Shown piece after piece: positions 11,086 through 19,282 of a stretch of 64,000 bases of DNA (within the stretch, counting starts at the first letter, position 1; every line of letters begins with the position of its first letter). A program made the position numbers and the translations under genes. Origin of the DNA: Plantibacter sp. PA-3-X8. Lineage in GTDB: Bacteria > Actinomycetota > Actinomycetes > Actinomycetales > Microbacteriaceae. The stretch spans positions 3,410,001 through 3,474,000 of the forward strand of contig NZ_CP033107.1 of the NCBI RefSeq assembly GCF_003856975.1, in the 5' to 3' direction. The notes under the pieces are model-generated. The model was not told the origin of the DNA, made no database searches, and saw only the letters and a list, made by a program, of their open reading frames with translations.

Positions 11086-12057
11086 CTACCGATCGCCGGC
11101 TTCGCGTTGGCTGCGCACGGACTGCGCGTCGGGGCCGGGCGCACCGCGCTCCGCGGCGAGGGCTGCGATCGAGGACCGGAGACCGTCGTCCGTCGCCGTC
11201 GGCATGCGCTCGTGCCCGAGTGCGCCGAGCAGTCGGGCACCGGAGACGCGGTAGTCCTCGGTGAGCTTCGCGAGACGCCCGGAGTTGAGCGGCACGGCAG
11301 GGACGCGATCGCCGACGACGGCCGCCAACCGCACGAGGGCCGGTGGGAGCGCCAGGCGACGGACCCGGCGACCGGTGACCTCGGCGATGAGCGTGACGAG
11401 GTGCCCCGTCGACACGGGCTCGTCGTCGGCGACGAGGTAGACACCCGTCGTGACGGCTGGCGTGTCGATGATGCTCGTGATCGCCCACGTGAGGTTCTGG
11501 ATCGACACGAAGCTGCGCTCGTTGCGGAAGGCGTCGAGCGGGTACGGGATGCCGCGGGACAGCAGACCGAACAGGAGGCGCAGGTTGCCCTTGTCCCCCG
11601 GCCCGTGCACCATCGTCGGACGGAGGACGATCGTCCGGCGACCGGCAGGGGGCTCGACGGCGAGCAGGAGCCGCTCGGCCGCGAGCTTCGACTTCCCGTA
11701 CGGGGTCACCGGGTGGGGCTCGGCGGACTCGTCGAGCACACCGACGACCGTCGCCTCGTTCACCGCGGCGACGCTGCTCAGTTGGATGAAGGTGGTGGCG
11801 TCCGACGCCAGGAAGGCGACGTACGCGCGTTCGGCGAGGTCGGTGTTGATCCGGCGGTACACCTCGGGAGCGGCGGTGCCGTCGAGGTCGTGCGCCTTCC
11901 CGGCGAGGTTCACCACGACGTCGACGTCCGCGGGGAAGGGCTCCCCCGTCCACCCGCGCAACGAGAACGGCACGACCTCGTGGCCGGCCGCCTCGAGGAC
12001 GGGGACGAGGTTCGTCCCGATGAAGCCGGTCGCACCGGTCACGAGCACCCGGCTCAT
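11086..12057 (-). CDS. NAD-dependent epimerase/dehydratase (extended SDR)
   Basis: A 323-residue Rossmann protein with the NAD motif VLVTGATGFIGTNL (residues 4-17) and the catalytic YGKSK (YxxxK) near residue 130, with Ser in LSSVAAV. It probably reduces or epimerises a nucleotide- or lipid-linked sugar; family members next to WbpL-type genes often reduce the 4-keto sugar to a QuiNAc- or FucNAc-type sugar, but the substrate cannot be read from the sequence. ATG at 12057 overlaps the glycosyltransferase stop by 4 bases. A much longer open frame upstream is a shadow and was not used. Confidence 0.87.
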   Translation of the reverse strand: MSRVLVTGATGFIGTNLVPVLEAAGHEVVPFSLRGWTGEPFPADVDVVVNLAGKAHDLDGTAAPEVYRRINTDLAERAYVAFLASDATTFIQLSSVAAVNEATVVGVLDESAEPHPVTPYGKSKLAAERLLLAVEPPAGRRTIVLRPTMVHGPGDKGNLRLLFGLLSRGIPYPLDAFRNERSFVSIQNLTWAITSIIDTPAVTTGVYLVADDEPVSTGHLVTLIAEVTGRRVRRLALPPALVRLAAVVGDRVPAVPLNSGRLAKLTEDYRVSGARLLGALGHERMPTATDDGLRSSIAALAAERGAPGPDAQSVRSQREAGDR

Positions 12058-12851
12058 CGTCCGAACCATCCCCACGTGCGGAAGTACACGAAGGCCCCCT
12101 GGATCGAGTACCACATCAGCTTCCGGTTGTGATGCGAGCCCTTCGCGAAGTGGTGGTGGATCGTCGCCCCGGGGTAGTACGCGGTCCGGGACACCTGGAG
12201 GAAGCGTCGGGTGAGGTCGGCGTCCTCGATGTACATGAAGATCCGCTCGTCGAAGAAGCCGACGCGGTGCAGGGTCGAGGTCCGCAGGAACATGAAGCAC
12301 CCCGAGAGGTAGGGCACGTCGAACATCGTCTTGCTGTAGTCGTGCGCCGGGTTCTCGTCGATGTCGCGGTACTCGTAGCGGGCCATGCGCTTCGCGACGA
12401 GCGGCTTCAGCGGACCGGGCAGGAATCGGCGGGCGGACAGGTCGAAGACGGAGGGGTTCCGCTTCACCAGGTATTGGAGGGATCCGTCGGGGTACAGCAC
12501 CTTCGGCATGACGTGCCCGACCTCGGGGTGCTCGAGCATGAACTCGTGGAGCTGCTCGATCGCCTCCGGCTCGAAGTACACGTCCGGGTTGACCACCATG
12601 TGGAACTTCGAGCGCCCGAGGACCTTCGCGATCGCGAGGTTGTGGGCGGCGCCGAAGCCGGGGTTCGAGGGGTTGTGCAGGTACTCGACCCGCGGGTCGA
12701 CCACGAGGTCGCGGAGCTCGTCCGTCGGCGAGTTGTCGACGAGGTAGAGCGTCTCGACGAGCGGGCTCCCGAGGGTCGAGTCGATGGCCGCACGCAGCTT
12801 GTCGCGATCGTTCCGGTACATGACGATGCAGGCGGTCACAGGACGGTCCAC
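12054..12851 (-). CDS. Glycosyltransferase family 2 (rhamnosyltransferase-like)
   Basis: A 265-residue GT-A enzyme that transfers a sugar from a nucleotide donor to a growing lipid-linked glycan. It has the family start VTACIVMYRNDRDKL, the donor-binding NPSNPGFGAAHNLAI, the DxD-equivalent VVNPDVYFE near residue 90, and the acceptor-side FDERIFMYIEDADLTRR near 195, which is typical of WbbL-like rhamnosyltransferases. GTG at 12851 has GGAGAGGG upstream. It is the first gene of the four-gene polysaccharide unit and is divergent from the HAD gene. Confidence 0.88.
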   Translation of the reverse strand: MDRPVTACIVMYRNDRDKLRAAIDSTLGSPLVETLYLVDNSPTDELRDLVVDPRVEYLHNPSNPGFGAAHNLAIAKVLGRSKFHMVVNPDVYFEPEAIEQLHEFMLEHPEVGHVMPKVLYPDGSLQYLVKRNPSVFDLSARRFLPGPLKPLVAKRMARYEYRDIDENPAHDYSKTMFDVPYLSGCFMFLRTSTLHRVGFFDERIFMYIEDADLTRRFLQVSRTAYYPGATIHHHFAKGSHHNRKLMWYSIQGAFVYFRTWGWFGR

Positions 12852-12921
12852 GGTTCACCCTCTCCGGCGGCGGGGACGGCACCGCCGAGGCACGACGGAC
12901 GTGGGCCCGACGCGCCTGGTC

Positions 12922-12927
12922 AGTCTA
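12922..12927 (-). promoter_or_regulatory. Candidate -10 element of the polysaccharide operon
   Basis: TAGACT on the minus strand, about 70 bases upstream of the glycosyltransferase GTG, the same hexamer as at the atp, lysA and TPM-gene promoters. Transcription would start near 12915. No clear -35 is seen. Confidence 0.45.
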
Positions 12928-12964
12928 CGTGCTGCCCGCGTCCGGTCCTGGGAGCCCGTGGCCG

Positions 12965-12970
12965 CATACT
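12965..12970 (+). promoter_or_regulatory. -10 element for the leaderless HAD hydrolase
   Basis: CATACT ends exactly six bases before GTG 12977, which places the expected transcription start on the start codon. Confidence 0.5.
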
Positions 12971-12976
12971 GGAGTG

Positions 12977-13615
12977 GTGCCAGAGCGTGTGTTCTTCTTC
13001 GACTGCGACAAGACCCTGTACGACTACGACTTCCGGAAACGCCTCCCGGCGCTCTCCCGGTTGACGGGCGTGAGCCAGTACCGGCTCGCGAAGCAGTGGT
13101 GGGTCGGCGGCCACGAGGCCGCGGCCAACATCGGCGAGTACCCGACGAGCGACGACTATCTGGCGGTGTTCGCCGAGGTCACCGGATACCCACTGTCCCT
13201 CGAGGAGTGGCGCGAAGCCCGTGCGGCGGCGATGACCCCGGTTCCCGGCGTCCTGGCCACCCTCGCCCGTGCATCAACCCTCGGCACGGTCTCCCTGCTG
13301 TCGAACAACCCGATCCCGTTCCGGGACTCCTTCGCGCAGCTGGCTCCCGAGGCCGCAGCCCTCCTCGGCGAGAACGACCTCGTGTCCGCCGTCCTCGGAG
13401 CGGAGAAACCCGAGCCCCGTGTCTACACCCGCGCGCTCAGCCGGTACGGCGTCGCGCCCGACCGCACCATGCTCATCGACGACTCCGCGGCGAACTGCGC
13501 GGGCGCCGAGGCCGTGGGGATGCACGCGTTCCAGCTGACGAAGGACGCCTCAGGCGCATTCGACGTCGCGGGACTCGACGCCGCGGTCGACGCCTTCGTG
13601 GCGGCCACACCCTGA
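12977..13615 (+). CDS. HAD-superfamily hydrolase (pyrimidine 5'-nucleotidase-like)
   Basis: A 212-residue phosphatase-type protein. Motif I is FFFDCDKTLYDYD (nucleophile and acid/base Asp), motif II LLSNNP, motif III the Lys in LGAEKPEPRVY and motif IV MLIDDSAANC. The DCDKTLYDYD form and a helical cap resemble SDT1/PHM8 pyrimidine nucleotidases; the true substrate is unknown. The start is uncertain: GTG 12929, 12974 and 12977 are in frame. I prefer 12977 because a -10-like hexamer ends six bases before it and no separate Shine-Dalgarno fits. It stands alone, convergent with prmC. Confidence 0.85.
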   Translation: MPERVFFFDCDKTLYDYDFRKRLPALSRLTGVSQYRLAKQWWVGGHEAAANIGEYPTSDDYLAVFAEVTGYPLSLEEWREARAAAMTPVPGVLATLARASTLGTVSLLSNNPIPFRDSFAQLAPEAAALLGENDLVSAVLGAEKPEPRVYTRALSRYGVAPDRTMLIDDSAANCAGAEAVGMHAFQLTKDASGAFDVAGLDAAVDAFVAATP

Positions 13616-13682
13616 CTCGGCCCACCGGGCGATGCGTCCCACCGGCCACCGAACCGAACCACGACTCCCTGGACCGAACCAT

Positions 13683-13752
13683 CGGTCCCTGAGCTTGTCG
13701 AAGGGCGGCGGATCCACGGCGCGGACTCGCCCTTCGACAGGCTCAGGGACCG
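13683..13752. repeat. Inverted pair of the dispersed 23-bp intergenic element
   Basis: Two copies of the element (13683-13705 plus, 13730-13752 minus) face each other around a 24-base spacer and match at 22 of 23 positions, so the RNA can form a long hairpin on either strand. It lies between the convergent HAD and prmC genes and may serve as a bidirectional terminator. Other copies are at 50620, 51686 and 61076. Confidence 0.85.
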
Positions 13753-13795
13753 GACGAGGTGCCTACGGAGCGGAGAAGCGCGGGCTCGCGACGCG

Positions 13796-14719
13796 TCAGC
13801 GGATCGCGATGGTGGTGCGGTCTCGGGTGGTGAGGTCGCGGTGCGTCGCCGCAGCGTGCCAACCGTCGGCCGTGAGCAGCTCGCGGATGGCCTGCCCCTG
13901 GAGTTCACCGTGCTCGATGATGAGCGTGCCGCCCCGGTGGAGCAGTCGCTGCGCGGTGGCGGACACCTGGCGCACCACGTCGAGTCCGTCCGGTCCGCCG
14001 TAGAGCGCGGCCGAGGGGTCGTGGAGACGCACTTCGGGATCGCGCGGGATCGCGTCGTCCGGGACGTATGGCGGGTTCGAGATCACGACGTCCACCGAGC
14101 CGTCGAGCTCGTGAAAGGCGTCGGCGAGGTGCTCGAAGACCACGGTGGCGTTGTCTGCACCGGATTCGGCGAAGTTCCGTCTCGCCCAGATGAACGCCTC
14201 GACCGAGTTCTCGGTCGCGTAGATCGCCGCGTTCGGGACCTCGGTCGCCATCGCCAGCGCGATCGCTCCACTGCCGGTGCCGAGGTCGACGCCGATGGGC
14301 CGAGGGATCGGCACGGCTCGGAGCGCGTCGATCGCGAACTGCACGACCGACTCGGTCTCGGGGCGCGGGACGAAGACGCCTGGTCCGACCGCGAGTTCCA
14401 TCGAACGGAACGCGGCACGACCCGTGATGTGCTGCAGCGGTTCACGCGCGGCCCGACGCTCGACCAGCTCGGCGAACACGGTGCGTTCTTCGGCGTCCAA
14501 CACGCGACCGGTGATCGCCGCGGCTTGTACAGCCCCGCGACCGAGTCCGAGCACGTGTCCGAGGAGGAGCTCCGCGTCGACGTCGGGTGACGGCACGGCT
14601 GCACGGGTGAGGATCTCGACGGCGTGTCGGCGCGCGAGTTCGACGGTCGCAGGGTGGCCGGCGGACGGGGTGTCTGCGGCGGCGGCGGAAGGGGTGCTGG
14701 GCATGAGCGAGGTCATCAT
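13796..14719 (-). CDS. prmC: Peptide chain release factor N5-glutamine methyltransferase
   Basis: An SAM-dependent enzyme of about 307 residues that methylates the Gln of the GGQ motif of RF1 and RF2, raising termination efficiency. The diagnostic DVVISNPPYVPDD (NPPY) is present near residue 205, with the SAM motif GVDLGTGSGAIAL and the PrmC N-terminal helical domain (ELARRHAVEIL, LQHITGRAAFRSMEL). Starts at 14719, 14716 and 14704 are all possible and none has a clear Shine-Dalgarno; a TAGGCT hexamer at 14751-14756 (minus) could drive it. It usually follows prfA directly, but cysK, cysE and an ABC-F gene intervene here. Confidence 0.93.
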   Translation of the reverse strand: MMTSLMPSTPSAAAADTPSAGHPATVELARRHAVEILTRAAVPSPDVDAELLLGHVLGLGRGAVQAAAITGRVLDAEERTVFAELVERRAAREPLQHITGRAAFRSMELAVGPGVFVPRPETESVVQFAIDALRAVPIPRPIGVDLGTGSGAIALAMATEVPNAAIYATENSVEAFIWARRNFAESGADNATVVFEHLADAFHELDGSVDVVISNPPYVPDDAIPRDPEVRLHDPSAALYGGPDGLDVVRQVSATAQRLLHRGGTLIIEHGELQGQAIRELLTADGWHAAATHRDLTTRDRTTIAIR

Positions 14720-14829
14720 CTGGGGCGGCCTGGTCGGGTGGGCCGCACCGAGCCTACCCCACCGCCTCGGTGCGGCCGCGGGCCGGCGACCCTCGTCGTC
14801 ACACGGGACACCCCCGATCGGCCAGGTCG

Positions 14830-14835
14830 TAGGCT
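14830..14835 (+). promoter_or_regulatory. Candidate -10 element of cysK
   Basis: TAGGCT lies 32 bases before the cysK GTG. This would give a leader of about 26 bases that includes the GAGGAA Shine-Dalgarno. Confidence 0.5.
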
Positions 14836-14867
14836 GGACCGAGCCCCGTTCGAGGAAGAGGAACACC

Positions 14868-15806
14868 GTGACCGGCACCGTCTACACCGACATCACCCAG
14901 GCCTACGGCCGTACCCCGCTCGTCCGTCTGAACCGCATCGCCGAGGGTGTCGGCGCGACCGTCCTGGCGAAGCTGGAGTTCTACAACCCCGGATCGAGTG
15001 TCAAGGACCGTCTGGGTATCGCGCTCGTCGATGCGGCGGAGGCCTCGGGCCAGCTCCAGCCAGGAGGGACCATCGTCGAGTCGACGAGCGGGAACACCGG
15101 CATCGCGCTCGCCCTCGTGGGAGCCGCGCGGGGCTACCGGGTCATCCTCACGATGCCGGCCTCGATGAGCAAAGAACGCCGGACCCTCCTCCGCGCCTAC
15201 GGCGCCGAGCTCGTCCTCACCGATCCGACGAAGGGGATGGCGAACGCCGTGCAGGAGGCGCAGCGCATCGTGGCCGAGCACCCCGGCGCCGTCTGGGTCA
15301 GGCAGTTCGAGAACGAGGCGAACCCCGCCATCCACCGGCGGACGACCGCACCCGAGATCTGGGAGGACACCGCCGGCACGGTCGACGCGTTCGTCGCGGG
15401 CATCGGGACGGGCGGGACGATCACCGGCGTCGGCGGCTGGCTCCGCGAACACAACCCCGATGTGCAGATCATCGCCGTGGAACCCGCGGACTCCCCGCTG
15501 CTCAGCGAGGGTCGCGCCGGTGGACACAAGATCCAGGGCATCGGCCCGAACTTCGTGCCCGACATCCTCGACACCTCCTTGTTCAGCGAGATCATCCCGG
15601 TCGAGACCGACACGGCCTACGCGACGGCACGACGCCTCGCGACCGACGACGGCATCATCGGAGGCATGTCCTCCGGCGCCGCGGTGTGGGCAGCCCTCGA
15701 GGTCGGACGCCGTCCGGAGATGGCCGGCAAGACCATCGTCGTCATCATCCCCGACGCGGGCGAGCGCTACCTGTCGACGACGATGTACGACGACCTGCGC
15801 GACTAG
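14868..15806 (+). CDS. cysK: Cysteine synthase (O-acetylserine sulfhydrylase)
   Basis: A 312-residue PLP enzyme that makes cysteine from O-acetylserine and sulfide. The PLP-binding Lys46 lies in PGSSVKDRLG, the substrate loop is TSGNTG near 75, and the phosphate-binding loop is GTGGTITG near 180. Length and motifs fit CysK rather than cystathionine beta-synthase (no CBS domains). GTG 14868 was chosen because GAGGAAGAGG lies a few bases upstream; the longer frame starting at 14277 crosses prmC on the other strand. cysE follows after 9 bases, and the pair supplies cysteine from serine. Confidence 0.96.
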   Translation: MTGTVYTDITQAYGRTPLVRLNRIAEGVGATVLAKLEFYNPGSSVKDRLGIALVDAAEASGQLQPGGTIVESTSGNTGIALALVGAARGYRVILTMPASMSKERRTLLRAYGAELVLTDPTKGMANAVQEAQRIVAEHPGAVWVRQFENEANPAIHRRTTAPEIWEDTAGTVDAFVAGIGTGGTITGVGGWLREHNPDVQIIAVEPADSPLLSEGRAGGHKIQGIGPNFVPDILDTSLFSEIIPVETDTAYATARRLATDDGIIGGMSSGAAVWAALEVGRRPEMAGKTIVVIIPDAGERYLSTTMYDDLRD

Positions 15807-15809
15807 GCT
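15804..15809 (+). promoter_or_regulatory. -10 element for a leaderless cysE transcript
   Basis: TAGGCT, which contains the cysK stop codon TAG, ends six bases before the cysE ATG. cysE may therefore be transcribed both with cysK and from its own leaderless start. Confidence 0.55.
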
Positions 15810-15815
15810 CGACGC

Positions 15816-16382
15816 ATGGGAATGCTGTCGCGGGTCCGCGAGGACATCGGTGCCGCACGCGCACACGATCCAGCGGCCCGCGGCACCATCGAGATCGCGC
15901 TCAGCTACTCCGGCCTGCACGCCGTCTGGGCGTACCGGCTGCACCATCGACTGTGGCGGCGCGGCTTCCGCACCCTCGCCCGGTTCGGCTCCCAGTTCAC
16001 CCGGTTCCTCACCGGGATCGAGATCCACCCGGGCGCCCGCATCGGCAGGCGGTTCTTCATCGACCACGGTATGGGCGTCGTCATCGGCGAGACGGCCGAA
16101 GTGGGCGACGACGTCATGATCTTCCACGGCGTGACCCTCGGCGGGAAGAGCCGCGGCGTCGGCAAGCGCCACCCGACCATCGGTGACGGCGTCGCCGTCG
16201 GTGCCGGGGCGAAGATCCTCGGGCCCATCCTGATCGGTGCGGGGACCATCGTCGGCGCGAACGCCGTCGTCACCAAGGCCTGCCCACCCCGCAGTCTGCT
16301 GCTCGGCGTCCCGGCGGTCGAGCGCCCGCGCGGGAGCGGCGCCCACGGCCTCGCGTTGCTCGATCCCGAGTACCACATCTGA
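15816..16382 (+). CDS. cysE: Serine O-acetyltransferase
   Basis: A 188-residue enzyme that acetylates serine with acetyl-CoA, the step before CysK. The left-handed beta-helix made of hexapeptide repeats runs from about 65 to 160 ([20 protein letters not shown], with the catalytic His-Asp, then [18 protein letters not shown]). The protein is shorter than E. coli CysE at the N-terminus, the usual short actinobacterial form. It ends in DPEYHI, a C-terminal Ile like the one that docks into the CysK active site in the cysteine synthase complex, which suggests that the complex can form (established for other species, inferred here). Confidence 0.95.
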   Translation: MGMLSRVREDIGAARAHDPAARGTIEIALSYSGLHAVWAYRLHHRLWRRGFRTLARFGSQFTRFLTGIEIHPGARIGRRFFIDHGMGVVIGETAEVGDDVMIFHGVTLGGKSRGVGKRHPTIGDGVAVGAGAKILGPILIGAGTIVGANAVVTKACPPRSLLLGVPAVERPRGSGAHGLALLDPEYHI

Positions 16383-16474
16383 TCCGCGCGAGGTGAGGTG
16401 ATCCGTCGCCCACGCCTCCCCCGGACGACGATCTCCCGCATCCCACCCGCATCCCCGCTCCTCGAGAGGTCCCC

Positions 16475-18031
16475 ATGAGTCTCATCCGCCTGCACGACGT
16501 CACCGTCCGGTTCGAGGAGCGCCCGGTGCTCCGCGACGTCTTCTTCCGGCTCGAGCCAGGCGACCGGGTCGGGCTCATCGGCCGGAACGGCTCCGGCAAG
16601 TCCACCCTCCTGAAGCTCGCGCTCGACCAGCTCCAGCCGGACTCGGGCACCGTGACCATCGAGGACGGGACGCGGATCGGGTACTTCTCGCAGTTCTCGG
16701 AGCTCGACGGCAGCGCAACCATCACCGAGGTCCTCGAAGGGCTCTTCGGTCACATCCACGCCATCGAGGCGGAACTCGCATCCATCGACGCCGCGATCGC
16801 CGCCGACCCGGACGACCTCGACGGGATGACGAAGCTCATCGAACGGCAGGCCGAACTCTTCGAGGAGATGGAGCGCCAGGACGGCTGGGACTACCAGCGC
16901 CACATCGACACCGCCCTCACCACGCTCGGCTTCGACGCCGCGCGCCGCGTGCTTCCCATCGACTCCCTCTCCGGCGGCTGGCGCAACCGCGCGGCGCTCG
17001 CGAAGATCCTCCTCGAGCGCCCGGACGTCCTGCTCCTCGACGAGCCGACGAACTTCCTCGACGTCGCGGGGGTCGAGTGGCTCGAATCCTGGTTCGGCTC
17101 GTTCCGCGGCGCGGCGATCGTCGTCTCACACGACCGGACCTTCCTCGACGCCGTGGTCACGCGCATCGTCGAGGTCGAGAACTTCCACCTCCACGAGTAC
17201 CCCGGCAGCTTCGACGAGTACGTCGTCCAGAAGCAGTTCCGGCTCAAGAGCCTCGAGGCGCAGTTCGTCCACGAGTCCGAGCTGCTCGCCTTCGAGGCGG
17301 AGGGCATCTCGGACCGTCGCGAGGCGGCCAAGGCCGCCGGGAAGAAGGACCTCTCCTCGCAGCTGGCGAAGATCAAGAAGGCCAGGCCGCCGCGTCCGGT
17401 CGACGACATCATCACCGACATCTACGGTGGCCTGCACATCAAGGACACGCTCTGCCGGATCCAGGGGCTCACGAAGGCCTACGGCGAGCACACGCTGTTC
17501 GACGGACTCGACCTCGAGATCGGCCGCCGGGAGCGCATCGTCGTCCACGGGCCGAACGGCGCGGGCAAGTCCACGTTCCTCCGGATCCTCGAGGGCGACG
17601 AACGCCCCGACGCCGGTCACGTCACCTGGACCGGCGGGGTCCGATACGCGTCCTACAACCAGATGGTCGACGAGCTGGACCTCACCGACACGGTGGCGCA
17701 CTCCGTCGGCGCCATGCCCGACAGCCTCGCCTTCGCGGCGACGAAGAAGTCGGTGAACCGCTTCCTCGGCATGTTCCAGTTCTCCGACGCCGACCTCAAG
17801 CAGAAGATCGGCATGCTCTCGGGTGGGCAGCGCGCCCGCGTCGCCATGGCGCAGTGCCTGCTCTCCGGGGCTTCGGTGCTCCTCCTCGACGAGCCGACGA
17901 ACCACCTGGACCTCGCGAGCACACAGGTGATGGAGCGCGCACTCGTGCACTTCCCCGGCGCCATCGTCGTGGTCAGCCACGACCGGTTCTTCGCCGACAA
18001 GGTCGCGACGAAGCGACTGCGCATCGGCTGA
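16475..18031 (+). CDS. ABC-F family ATPase (duplicated ATP-binding domains, soluble)
   Basis: A 518-residue protein with two nucleotide-binding domains and no membrane segments. The first has GRNGSGKST near 38, LSGGWRNRAALA and LLLDEPTNFLD; the second has GPNGAGKST near 360, LSGGQRARVAMA and LLLDEPTNHLD. The linker (about 240-310) is charged, as in ribosome-associated ABC-F proteins that act on the E site. Members range from housekeeping translation factors to antibiotic-resistance proteins; the sequence does not decide between them. GAGAGG precedes ATG 16475. It is convergent with prfA across a strong terminator. Confidence 0.92.
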   Translation: MSLIRLHDVTVRFEERPVLRDVFFRLEPGDRVGLIGRNGSGKSTLLKLALDQLQPDSGTVTIEDGTRIGYFSQFSELDGSATITEVLEGLFGHIHAIEAELASIDAAIAADPDDLDGMTKLIERQAELFEEMERQDGWDYQRHIDTALTTLGFDAARRVLPIDSLSGGWRNRAALAKILLERPDVLLLDEPTNFLDVAGVEWLESWFGSFRGAAIVVSHDRTFLDAVVTRIVEVENFHLHEYPGSFDEYVVQKQFRLKSLEAQFVHESELLAFEAEGISDRREAAKAAGKKDLSSQLAKIKKARPPRPVDDIITDIYGGLHIKDTLCRIQGLTKAYGEHTLFDGLDLEIGRRERIVVHGPNGAGKSTFLRILEGDERPDAGHVTWTGGVRYASYNQMVDELDLTDTVAHSVGAMPDSLAFAATKKSVNRFLGMFQFSDADLKQKIGMLSGGQRARVAMAQCLLSGASVLLLDEPTNHLDLASTQVMERALVHFPGAIVVVSHDRFFADKVATKRLRIG

Positions 18032-18039
18032 ACGACGAA

Positions 18040-18088
18040 AGCGCAGTCGTGGTCGTCATCCGAGCGGGATGACGGCCACGACTGCGCT
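18040..18088. terminator. Bidirectional terminator between the ABC-F gene and prfA
   Basis: 21-base arms (18040-18060 and 18068-18088) pair with one mismatch, which is a G-U pair in one transcript, around a 7-base loop. It lies 9 bases past each stop codon of two convergent genes. No long T-run follows, as is common in high-GC actinobacteria. Confidence 0.88.
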
Positions 18089-18096
18089 CTCGAGTG

Positions 18097-19176
18097 CTAG
18101 TCCTGGTCGCCGATGTCCGCCAGGCGCGCTTCCTCATCGGCGGTGATCGCCGATTCGATGATCGGCCCGAGCGCGCCGTTCATGACGCCGTCGAGGTTGT
18201 ACGCCTTGTACCCGGTCCGGTGGTCGGCGATGCGGTTCTCGGGGAAGTTGTAGGTGCGGATGCGCTCGGAGCGGTCCATGGTGCGGATCTGCGTCTTGCG
18301 GGCCGCGCTGTCGAGTGCCGCCTGCTCCTCCTGCTGACGCGCGAGGATGCGGGCGCGGAGCACGCGCATACCGGCCTCACGGTTCTGCAGCTGGCTCTTC
18401 TCGTTCTGCATCGACACCACGATGCCGGTCGGCAGGTGGGTGATGCGCACCGCGGAGTCCGTGGTGTTGACCGACTGACCGCCGGGGCCGCTCGACCGGT
18501 AGACGTCGATCTTGAGGTCGTTCTGACTGATCTCGACCTCCTCCGGCTCATCGACCTCGGGGAAGACGAGGACACCCGTCGTGGAGGTGTGGATGCGGCC
18601 CTGGGACTCGGTGGCCGGGACGCGCTGCACGCGGTGCACGCCGCCCTCGTACTTGAGGTGCGCCCAGACCCCCTGCGACGGGTCGGTCGCGTTCGACTTG
18701 ATCGCCACCTGGACGTCCTTGTACCCGCCGAGGTCGCTCTCGGTGCGTTCGAGGAGCTCGGTCTTCCACCCCTTGGACTCCGCGTAGTGCAGGTACATCC
18801 GGAGCAGGTCGGCGGCGAAGAGCGCGCTCTCGGCGCCGCCCTCGCCACCCTTGATCTCCATGATGACGTCGCGGCCGTCGTCGGGGTCGCGCGGGATGAG
18901 CAGACGGCGGAGCTTCTCCTGGTTGGTCACCAGCAGCTCTTCGAGCACCGGCACCTCCTCGGCGAACGCCTCGTCCTCCTTGGCGAGTTCCCGAGCGGCG
19001 TCGAGGTCCTCCTGCGTCGCCTGCCAGGTGTGGTAGGCCGCGATGATCTTCGACAGCTCGGCGTAGCGGCGGTTGATCTTCTTCGACCGCGCGGGGTCGG
19101 CGTGGACCGCCGGGTCGGCGAGCTGATCCTGGAGATCCTTGTGCTCGGCGACGAGCGTCTCAACTGATTCGAACAT
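18097..19176 (-). CDS. prfA: Peptide chain release factor 1
   Basis: A 359-residue class I release factor that reads UAA and UAG. The peptidyl-hydrolysis motif GGQ is in [10 protein letters not shown] near residue 230, the target of PrmC. The anticodon-like segment expected for RF1 (a PxT-type tripeptide) lies in the region around residue 185; RF1 rather than RF2 is supported by length and by the absence of the RF2 frameshift. ATG 19176 has GAAGGAAGAG upstream. It follows rho after 106 bases that contain a terminator-like hairpin. Confidence 0.96.
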   Translation of the reverse strand: MFESVETLVAEHKDLQDQLADPAVHADPARSKKINRRYAELSKIIAAYHTWQATQEDLDAARELAKEDEAFAEEVPVLEELLVTNQEKLRRLLIPRDPDDGRDVIMEIKGGEGGAESALFAADLLRMYLHYAESKGWKTELLERTESDLGGYKDVQVAIKSNATDPSQGVWAHLKYEGGVHRVQRVPATESQGRIHTSTTGVLVFPEVDEPEEVEISQNDLKIDVYRSSGPGGQSVNTTDSAVRITHLPTGIVVSMQNEKSQLQNREAGMRVLRARILARQQEEQAALDSAARKTQIRTMDRSERIRTYNFPENRIADHRTGYKAYNLDGVMNGALGPIIESAITADEEARLADIGDQD

Positions 19177-19219
19177 CGTTCTCTTCCTTCACCATCATGC
19201 GGCACCGGGGGCGAAACGG

Positions 19220-19275
19220 GACCGACCCCACCCGTTCCCGATGCCGGTGCGGCGCGGGTACGGATGGGGTCGGTC
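19220..19275 (-). terminator. Hairpin terminator downstream of rho
   Basis: GACCGACCCCACCCGT (19220-19235) pairs with 19260-19275 at 15 of 16 positions around a 24-base GC-rich loop, 8 bases past the rho stop. It separates rho from prfA on the minus strand. There is no U-tract, so some read-through into prfA is likely. Confidence 0.75.
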
Positions 19276-19282
19276 GGGACCG

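Noticed and set aside
9256..12132. 958-codon open frame on the plus strand
   Set aside because: Antisense shadow of the CapD-type and epimerase genes; no recognisable domain.
14277..14867. Extension of cysK to an upstream start
   Set aside because: Overlaps prmC on the opposite strand; GTG 14868 has a clear Shine-Dalgarno and begins as CysK does.
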